This document shows, in pieces, positions 9,046 to 13,821 of a DNA stretch of 26,994 nt (position 1 is the first letter of the stretch; each line of letters opens with the position of its first letter). The DNA comes from Candidatus Omnitrophota bacterium (GTDB lineage: Bacteria; Omnitrophota; Gorgyraeia; Aquiviventales; Aquiviventaceae), in assembly GCA_016206675.1 (NCBI GenBank), contig JACQRD010000042.1:1-26994 (forward strand), in the 5' to 3' direction. Made by a program: the position numbers and the translations under genes. A model generated the notes under the pieces. The model saw only the letters and a list, made by a program, of their open reading frames with translations, was not told where the DNA came from and did not search any database.

Positions 9046-9783
9046 TCACGGCGCGTCGCCGCGAAACTGCTGCCACAGCCGCCGAAACCGGCTCTCGTAG
9101 AGCAGCTGATACAGCGCCTGCTTATCCGGAAAAGCCCGCCGGATCTCCTCCCGCAGCGCGGCCTGCTGGATTTCGATGTCAATCGGCGCGGCCTCTCCGG
9201 AGACGATCAGTTCACAGATGCGGTCCGCCTGCCGCTGCAGCGCGCGCACCTGCTCATCCTCCGCACAGAGCGCCTCGAGGCGGGCCTCCAGCTCTTCTTC
9301 GACGGTGTCTCGGTTGGAGGGCGTCAGCGGGATCAGCTCCACATCCCGCCGGCGCTTGAGCAGCGTCAGAAACGGCAGGGGGGCCACGCTGGCGGTGGCG
9401 ATGATGGAGGGGCCGCGATCGAAGGCATGGCGCACCGCCTGCTCAAACGGCTTGGAGCAGAGCTCCATGCGCCCCAACTCATCCAAAAACAGCAGCATGG
9501 CGTGCTCAATGGCCCGCTGGATCACCGGGATCGCGACATCCTCCAGCACCGAGGGGTTGACCTTATACGCCCCGACCCGGATGCCGCCATCGAGCTTGCG
9601 GTGCGCGAGCAGCATCTGCCGGCCATCGAGCGGGCTGAGCCAAAAGCCGACCCGCTGGTCGTCCTCGCGGTACTCTTCCGTCAGGAAGCCGTCGATCGGC
9701 CGGCCCCGCAGCGCGTCGACCAGCCGTTTCATCAGCGTGGTCTTGCCCACCCCAGGCCGCCCGACGATCAGCAAGTGCTTCAG
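9046..9783 (-). CDS. THEP1-type nucleoside-triphosphatase
   Basis: P-loop NTPase of the THEP1 (nucleotide kinase-related) family, about 245 aa. The Walker A is GRPGVGKTT and the Walker B region LLFLDELGRME. An N-terminal GRPGVGKTT followed by GFLTEEYRE is typical of THEP1. A C-terminal helical, charged extension (from about residue 170) goes beyond the usual roughly 180-aa family length. The start is unusual: with the family N-terminus (M-K-h-L-L-hhh-GRPGVGKTT) the best fit is CTG at 9783, 6 nt after GGAG; the next candidate is TTG at 9774. The biological substrate of these enzymes is unknown. Confidence 0.85.
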   Translation of the reverse strand: MKHLLIVGRPGVGKTTLMKRLVDALRGRPIDGFLTEEYREDDQRVGFWLSPLDGRQMLLAHRKLDGGIRVGAYKVNPSVLEDVAIPVIQRAIEHAMLLFLDELGRMELCSKPFEQAVRHAFDRGPSIIATASVAPLPFLTLLKRRRDVELIPLTPSNRDTVEEELEARLEALCAEDEQVRALQRQADRICELIVSGEAAPIDIEIQQAALREEIRRAFPDKQALYQLLYESRFRRLWQQFRGDAP

Positions 9784-9786
9784 AGG

Positions 9787-10218
9787 CTACTCCAACGGCA
9801 GCGTCTCGCGCCGGCTGGTCTTCTGGTAGTACGGCAAGGTCGGCAAAATGGGGGCGTAATTTTCTGGATACGGCAGAAAGAAGGTGACCACTTCATAGAG
9901 GCCCACGCCGGTGCGCACGAAGGCCCGCAGCACCCCGTGAACGACCCCGGTGAACATGCTGCCGGCGGTGTCGCTTTGGCTGTAGCGGCGACCCACGTGT
10001 AAGGGAATCTCCAGCCATCCGCCCAGCGCATTGGAGGCCCCTCGCCCCAATTTTTCAAACGCCGGATACAGATTGTACCGTCCCAGTATCTCATCCACGC
10101 GGTCTTGGCTGCCCGACGTTGCCACCGGCATGACCTCCTCAGCCCAGACCGGCCCGCTTAATACACTGACCACACATAGCCACCCGACGAGTCGCCAGCT
10201 CCGTGTCGCCTGCCTCAT
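9787..10218 (-). CDS. Exosortase system-associated protein, TIGR04073-like (secreted)
   Basis: 143-aa protein with an N-terminal signal peptide (hydrophobic residues 9-24, likely cleavage after VWA). The mature part begins with an acidic linker, then YPAFEKLGRGASNALGGWLEIP, which I recognise as the characteristic segment of the family annotated TIGR04073, followed by a hydrophobic GSMFTGVVHGVLRAFVRTGVG stretch and a proline- and tyrosine-rich end (YPENYAPILPTLPYYQ). The start overlaps the radC stop as ATGA. The family is linked by name to exosortase-bearing genomes, but no exosortase or PEP-CTERM protein is in this window. Family identity is from memory. Confidence 0.75.
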   Translation of the reverse strand: MRQATRSWRLVGWLCVVSVLSGPVWAEEVMPVATSGSQDRVDEILGRYNLYPAFEKLGRGASNALGGWLEIPLHVGRRYSQSDTAGSMFTGVVHGVLRAFVRTGVGLYEVVTFFLPYPENYAPILPTLPYYQKTSRRETLPLE

Positions 10219-10946
10219 GCCGCACTCCCCCTTCGTGATCTCCGATGTGCTTCTCGCTTCTTGAAGAATCCGGCCGCCTTGAGGCTGACGACCGCCTGCC
10301 CGCCGAGAATCACATGATCCAACACCTCGATGCCCAAGAGCTCTCCTGCCGCCACCAGCCGACGGGTCAGCTCCACGTCATGCTCGGAGGGCGCCGGATC
10401 GCCGGAGGGGTGGTTGTGCGCCACAATCACGGCGGCCGCCGAGGCGCTGATGGCCTCATGAAACAGCTCCCGCGGATGCACCAGCGTGGCGGAGAGGCTG
10501 CCGATGGCAATCGGGCTCAGCCGAATCAGGCGGTGGCGGGCATCCAGCAGCAGGGCGACCACGTGCTCCTTCTTTTTGTCGCTCAGATGGGGCCGCAGGA
10601 CGGCTGCAGCAGCTTCGGGGCTGTCAATGATCGCGCGATGACCATTGGAAGCAACGGCAAGGCGCCTGGCGATCTCCACGGCCGCCTTCAATTGTACGGC
10701 TTTTGCCGCACCGATGCCGTGCACCCCGCAGAGCTGCTCGATGGAGGCATCCGCCACGCCCCGCAGGCTGCCGAACGCCGCCAGCAGGCGGCGCGCGCTG
10801 ACCAGCACGGATTCACCGGCAATCCCCCGCCCCAGCAGTGCGGCCAGCAGTTCCTGTTCGGAGAGCGCTTCGGCACCCAATCGCATCAGCCGCTCGCGCG
10901 GCCGCTCGGAGGCGGGCAGCTGCTGCACGGTCAGCGAGGCGCTCAT
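10215..10946 (-). CDS. radC: RadC family JAB/MPN domain protein
   Basis: 243-aa RadC-like protein. The N-terminal part has a helix-hairpin-helix (LCGVHGIGAAKAVQLKAA); the C-terminal JAMM metalloprotease-like domain has the metal motif AHNHPSGDPAPSEHD (HxH...S..D). The annotated role in DNA repair is historical; the molecular activity is unproven. I start it at the ATG at 10946, where MSASLTVQQLPASERPRERL matches the family N-terminus. This ATG and its AGGTGG Shine-Dalgarno lie in the terminal inverted repeat of the element at 10945-11068; the open frame upstream to 11006 is inside that element and not conserved protein. Confidence 0.92.
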   Translation of the reverse strand: MSASLTVQQLPASERPRERLMRLGAEALSEQELLAALLGRGIAGESVLVSARRLLAAFGSLRGVADASIEQLCGVHGIGAAKAVQLKAAVEIARRLAVASNGHRAIIDSPEAAAAVLRPHLSDKKKEHVVALLLDARHRLIRLSPIAIGSLSATLVHPRELFHEAISASAAAVIVAHNHPSGDPAPSEHDVELTRRLVAAGELLGIEVLDHVILGGQAVVSLKAAGFFKKREAHRRSRRGSAA

Positions 10947-11068
10947 CCCACCACCTGCTGCAGGCGGCACCATTCGGCCAGTAACATTACGCCGCCTGGC
11001 CAGCAATGCTCGTCGCCTGCTTGTGGGCTGGCCGTTCGCCGTAGGCGAACAGCAGCAGGTGGTGGGAT
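10945..11068. mobile_element. MITE-like element, copy 1 (between gpsA and radC)
   Basis: 124-bp interval bounded by perfect 17-bp terminal inverted repeats, ATCCCACCACCTGCTGC at 10945-10961 and its reverse complement at 11052-11068. The interior contains a GTTCGCC/GGCGAAC hairpin and other short inverted repeats but no ORF of note. On the coding strand both flanks read ATGA, so the element looks inserted in an ATGA gpsA-stop/radC-start overlap with a TGA (or ATGA) duplication. The gpsA stop is at the left boundary and the radC start codon at the right boundary. Copy 2 lies at 20820-20946. Confidence 0.8.
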
Positions 11069-12078
11069 CATCCCCGTGGAAACTCCGCAGTGCCGGCGCG
11101 GGCCATCAGCACCTCCAGCGCCTGCCGGGGCGCGCGGCCGCGAAACAACACCGCGTGCACCTGCTCAATGATCGGCAGCTCCACGCGCCTCCGGCGGCCG
11201 AGGGCCACCGCCGCGCGGCAGGTTTCAACGCCCTCCATGACCATTGGGGTGGAGGCCAAGATCGCACGCAATGTCTTGCCATGACCCAATTGTTCCCCCA
11301 GCCAGTGATTGCGGCCTGCGAGACACGTCGTGACCAGATCCCCCAGCCCGCTGAGGCCCCAGAAGGTTTGAGGCTTGGCACCCAGTGCGACCCCCAAGCG
11401 CGCCATCTCGGCGATGCCGCGCGTGATCAGCGCCGCTTTGGCGTTCGCCCCGCACTGCAGCCCATCGGCGATGCCGGAGGCGATGGCGATCGGATTCTTC
11501 AGCGCCCCGCCCAACTCCACGCCCAGGACATCCGTGGACGTATAGATGCGCAGCTGCGGACTCATCAACAGGCGCTGCAGCTGCCGGGCCAGGAGAGGAT
11601 CGCAGGAGGCGACCACCGAGCTGGCCGGCCGACCGCGCGCCATCTCCGCGGCCACGTTGGGGCCGGAGAGCACGGCCAGCGGCACGCGTCCCAACTCCTG
11701 GGTGAGCACTTCGGAGAGCCGCTGAAGCGTCCCACCTTCCAGCCCCTTGCCGACGCTGAGAATCGGCGTGGAGGGCTTGCGCAGTGGCCGCAGCCGGCGC
11801 ACGACGGCGCGCACATAGGGCGAGGGGACCGCGAAGACCACCAGCTGGGCGGCAGCCACCGCGTCAGCCAGCTGGTCCGTAATGACAATCGCACGGGGAA
11901 TGTGAATGCCGGGGAGAAACTTGACGTTGCGCCGGCGGCGCCTTAGCTGCAGGACGTAGTCGGGAAACGCCCCCCACAGGGCCACCCGGTGGCCCTGATG
12001 ATGCAGATGGATCGCGAGGGTGGTGCCCCACCCGCCGTCGCCCAGGACGGCCACGCGCTGCTGAGAGGCTGCGGCCAT
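11068..12078 (-). CDS. gpsA: Glycerol-3-phosphate dehydrogenase [NAD(P)+]
   Basis: Reduces dihydroxyacetone phosphate to sn-glycerol 3-phosphate for phospholipid synthesis. The N-terminal Rossmann motif is RVAVLGDGGWGTTLA; VFAVPSPYVR, SVGKGLEGGTLQ and VLSGPNVAAEMARG follow, and the catalytic lysine segment is ELGGALKNPIAIASGIADGL. About 336 aa from the ATG at 12078, which directly precedes the conserved region; a GTG at 12093 would add 5 residues. No good Shine-Dalgarno is present at either. The TGA stop codon falls at the boundary of the repeat element that separates it from radC. Confidence 0.95.
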   Translation of the reverse strand: MAAASQQRVAVLGDGGWGTTLAIHLHHQGHRVALWGAFPDYVLQLRRRRRNVKFLPGIHIPRAIVITDQLADAVAAAQLVVFAVPSPYVRAVVRRLRPLRKPSTPILSVGKGLEGGTLQRLSEVLTQELGRVPLAVLSGPNVAAEMARGRPASSVVASCDPLLARQLQRLLMSPQLRIYTSTDVLGVELGGALKNPIAIASGIADGLQCGANAKAALITRGIAEMARLGVALGAKPQTFWGLSGLGDLVTTCLAGRNHWLGEQLGHGKTLRAILASTPMVMEGVETCRAAVALGRRRRVELPIIEQVHAVLFRGRAPRQALEVLMARAGTAEFPRG

Positions 12079-12138
12079 GCGGATGGGTGACACTGTAACA
12101 TGGGGGGGTAGAAGGCGTCAACGACCGCCCCGGATCGA

Positions 12139-12651
12139 TTAGCGCGAGGACGTGGGGGCTTCGATCAGGGTGCCGGCGGCCCGCTCGCGCTCCTTCAGTT
12201 TGTCGATGAACCCGTCGCGGCGTTCTCCATCCGTGATGCCCATGATCGCCGAGAGCAGTTCATCGCGGGCATCCTGGGTTTTGTCGGTCGGGGGCGTTCC
12301 CAGCGGCAGGGCGTCAAGGCGCTGCTGGATCGCCTCATCGGAAGCCTCAGGCGTAATCCACGCGGCGATCTTGTCCAGGCGCTCCTTCAGCAGTTGCTGC
12401 AACCGTTGCTGCTGCGTGGCGTCGTTCAGCGCGGCGATGGCGGTGGTGAGACGCTCGACCTGCCCCTGAGCCGCTGGAGGGACGAGCCCTGTAATCGCCC
12501 GCTCGATGTCCTCAAGGCTGCTAAGGTCTTGACTCTCCGAAGACACGACGGCAGACTCCTGCGCAGCGACCGCGTGCGCGCCCTCCAGCACGCCGGCCAT
12601 CACCCCACAAGACCATCCCACAATCACGAAGAGTCTCCTGTAAGAGCGCAT
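12139..12651 (-). CDS. Hypothetical secreted helical protein
   Basis: 170-aa protein I do not recognise. The N-terminus (MRSYRRLFVIVGWSCGVMAG) is a signal peptide, with likely cleavage in AHAVAA/QE near residue 30. The mature part is acidic, rich in Gln, Leu, Asp and Glu, and predicted helical by its heptad-like spacing, with TPPTDKTQDARDELLSAIMG near the end. The ATG at 12651 is preceded by TTGGAG with short spacing. It is the next gene (73 nt) after the riboswitch-controlled 53-codon ORF and could be under the same c-di-GMP control. There is no cell-wall or membrane anchor, so a periplasmic location is inferred. Confidence 0.7.
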   Translation of the reverse strand: MRSYRRLFVIVGWSCGVMAGVLEGAHAVAAQESAVVSSESQDLSSLEDIERAITGLVPPAAQGQVERLTTAIAALNDATQQQRLQQLLKERLDKIAAWITPEASDEAIQQRLDALPLGTPPTDKTQDARDELLSAIMGITDGERRDGFIDKLKERERAAGTLIEAPTSSR

Positions 12652-12724
12652 GGTTCTCCAAGTATGACGTCAGTCGCACAGCACGTCAAGGGCTGTTGGC
12701 TGCAGCAGGTTCGTGGTCACACGA

Positions 12725-12886
12725 TCAGCCCAGTAGGCCGACGGTCGCTACGAGGAACAGCTCGAGGTAGAAGAGCCGGATGGCGACGGCGGTTGCAAAA
12801 GTGACTGGGTGCGATGGCAAGCGAAGAGCGCATGTCACCGCAGCGACCTCCTGGATCTCTTGAAACACCAATGCCAGCGCGGTCAT
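12725..12886 (-). CDS. Small hydrophobic protein behind c-di-GMP riboswitch
   Basis: A 53-codon ORF with ATG at 12886 and TGA at 12725-12727. The start is preceded by AGGGAGG, 3 nt away, and lies only about 20 nt after the U-tract of the riboswitch terminator, exactly where a controlled gene is expected. The product begins MTALALVFQEIQEVAAVTCA; residues 30-53 (ATAVAIRLFYLELFLVATVG and neighbours) form one predicted transmembrane helix. I know no family for it. It could be a membrane micropeptide, a leader peptide, or the remnant of a longer gene. The overlapping 65-codon frame at 12717-12914 starts within the terminator and has no ribosome binding site. Confidence 0.6.
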   Translation of the reverse strand: MTALALVFQEIQEVAAVTCALRLPSHPVTFATAVAIRLFYLELFLVATVGLLG

Positions 12887-12905
12887 CGTCCTCCCTGGTT
12901 GCCGT

Positions 12906-12943
12906 AAAACACACAGCCGGGTTGCTGATTCGGCAACCCGGCT
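12906..12943 (-). terminator. Intrinsic terminator of the c-di-GMP riboswitch
   Basis: In the minus-strand RNA, AGCCGGGTTGC and GCAACCCGGCT form a perfect 11-bp stem with a 7-nt loop (CGAATCA), followed by GTGTGTTTT. The 5' arm is also the 3' part of the aptamer (GGGTTGCCGA), so terminator and ligand-bound aptamer are mutually exclusive. This predicts an ON switch: c-di-GMP binding prevents termination. Confidence 0.85.
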
Positions 12944-13007
12944 GCCCCGCCCTACGGGCGGGATCCGTGGCTTTGCGGCCCGACCTTGCGGTCGGTGTGC
13001 CCTTCAG
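12925..13007 (-). promoter_or_regulatory. Cyclic di-GMP-I riboswitch (GEMM-I)
   Basis: The minus-strand RNA matches the GEMM-I layout: P1 strands CTGA/TCAG, then GGGCACACC, a GNRA-capped hairpin (CCGACC-GCAA-GGTCGG), the hallmark CCGCAAAGCCACGGATC, a P3 stem (CGCCC-GTAG-GGGCG region) and GCAGCCGGGTTGCCGA. The ligand-contacting residues known from the Vc2 structure are present: the third G of GGGC (G20), the middle A of CAAAG (A47) and the C of GCCGA (C92). Two adenines common in the consensus (GGCAAACC, GGGACGC) are C here. It begins 2 nt after the stop of the upstream gene, so it works inside an operon or from a promoter within that gene. Confidence 0.92.
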
Positions 13008-13008
13008 T

Positions 13009-13380
13009 CTATTCGAGTTCCATCCCCTCGTCTGGGGCTTCGATGTCCATCGAGAGGATGTGGCGGTAGCCCACGCAGAAGATGCTGCGCTCCCACACGA
13101 CGTAGAAGTGACCCAGCACCTTGTAGACGACGCGTTCTCCGCCGGTGTCCGGATTCAGATCCTTCGTCACGTACACCTGCCGGGGGCTGACCGGATCCAA
13201 ATTCTTGGCCCACGGGATGGAGTCCTCAGTGGAGGGTAAGACGGTTTGGGATTTCACCCGGTAGGTGCAGCGGCGGATAACCTGAGTGGTGTAGTCGCCC
13301 TGGCGGATGCGCTCGCTGACGACGCAGTCGCGCTTCAACCAATCGACCGAGGTGAGATTGCGGACCACAATGTCTCTCAT
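13009..13380 (-). CDS. Hypothetical protein
   Basis: 123-aa soluble protein I do not recognise (begins MRDIVVRNLTSVDWLKRDCV). It is rich in beta-branched and aromatic residues (VVYKVLGHFYVVWERSIFCV), suggesting a beta-strand fold, with three cysteines and no signal peptide. It starts in an ATGA overlap with the preceding small gene, so the two are translationally coupled and may act together. The c-di-GMP riboswitch begins 2 nt after its stop codon. Confidence 0.75.
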   Translation of the reverse strand: MRDIVVRNLTSVDWLKRDCVVSERIRQGDYTTQVIRRCTYRVKSQTVLPSTEDSIPWAKNLDPVSPRQVYVTKDLNPDTGGERVVYKVLGHFYVVWERSIFCVGYRHILSMDIEAPDEGMELE

Positions 13381-13649
13381 GCGGCCGCCTCCTGGAAGCT
13401 CAAATCGAACTGAAACTGGGGATCGAGCCGGTGCAGCTCGAAGGCCAGCATCACCAGCCGCAGCTTCAGCCGCTCATCGTGCGTGCGGCGCCAGTGGGAG
13501 TAGACATCCAGGAAGGCATCCAGCGTCCGCTCAAACGCGAGATGGCGCTCGTAGGTGTCGAGGTCTTTGAGGAAGCGGCGCAGCCGCGCCTCGGAAACCT
13601 CCGGCGCCGTCGGCGGCCATTTTGCAGGTGGCACTGATCGGTGAAACAT
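13377..13649 (-). CDS. Hypothetical small protein
   Basis: About 90 aa from the ATG at 13649, which has GGAG 6 nt upstream; the longer open frame to 13778 would run through the terminator-like hairpin and promoter region and is unlikely. The product (starts MFHRSVPPAKWPPTAPEVSE) has an N-terminal proline-rich segment, then a helical, charged region with RRFLKDLDTYERHLAFERTL and RLKLRLVMLAFELHRLD. I know no family. It is the first gene of the short operon that contains the c-di-GMP riboswitch. Confidence 0.7.
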   Translation of the reverse strand: MFHRSVPPAKWPPTAPEVSEARLRRFLKDLDTYERHLAFERTLDAFLDVYSHWRRTHDERLKLRLVMLAFELHRLDPQFQFDLSFQEAAA

Positions 13650-13670
13650 GCTGTGCTCCGTTTGCGGCCT

Positions 13671-13710
13671 GAACAAAAACGCCGAACGCCCTCGCCTATG
13701 GCAATTCGGC
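13671..13710 (-). terminator. Terminator-like hairpin, uvrD end or leader attenuator
   Basis: Minus-strand RNA GCCGAA...TTCGGC (13705-13710 with 13681-13686), with an inner short stem, followed by GTTTTTGTTC. It lies about 110 nt after the helicase stop and about 20 nt before the start of the next small gene. It could end the helicase transcript or, since promoter-like AT-rich DNA lies upstream of it, act as an attenuator in a structured leader (13650-13745 also holds the hairpin GGAC-GG-GTCC). I could not match the leader to a known riboswitch. Confidence 0.55.
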
Positions 13711-13740
13711 CGCTCTCTTCGGGCTGAGGGACCCGTCCAG

Positions 13741-13798
13741 CATACTATAATCTTTTCAATACAATTTATAAGTAGCATATTATTTAGCCAAGCGTCAA
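13741..13798 (-). promoter_or_regulatory. AT-rich promoter region for the small-gene/riboswitch operon
   Basis: The only markedly AT-rich stretch in this part of the window, directly after the helicase stop. It contains TTGACG at 13793-13798 and TTGGCT at 13786-13791 as possible -35 boxes, and TATAAA (13765-13770) and TATAGT further in as possible -10 boxes. No pair has ideal spacing, so the region is supported by composition and position rather than by a clean hexamer match. Confidence 0.4.
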
Positions 13799-13821
13799 CC
13801 CCCTGGTGAATTATTCTGTGG

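Noticed and set aside
12717..12914. 65-codon minus-strand frame next to the riboswitch
   Set aside because: Its start lies within the terminator hairpin and it has no ribosome binding site, while the 53-codon frame at 12725-12886 does.
13681..13740. A second c-di-GMP or other known riboswitch in the leader of the small-gene operon
   Set aside because: It lacks the CGCAAAGCC and GGGTTGCCGA hallmarks, and I could not match it to the TPP, SAM, cobalamin, glycine, fluoride or guanidine aptamers.
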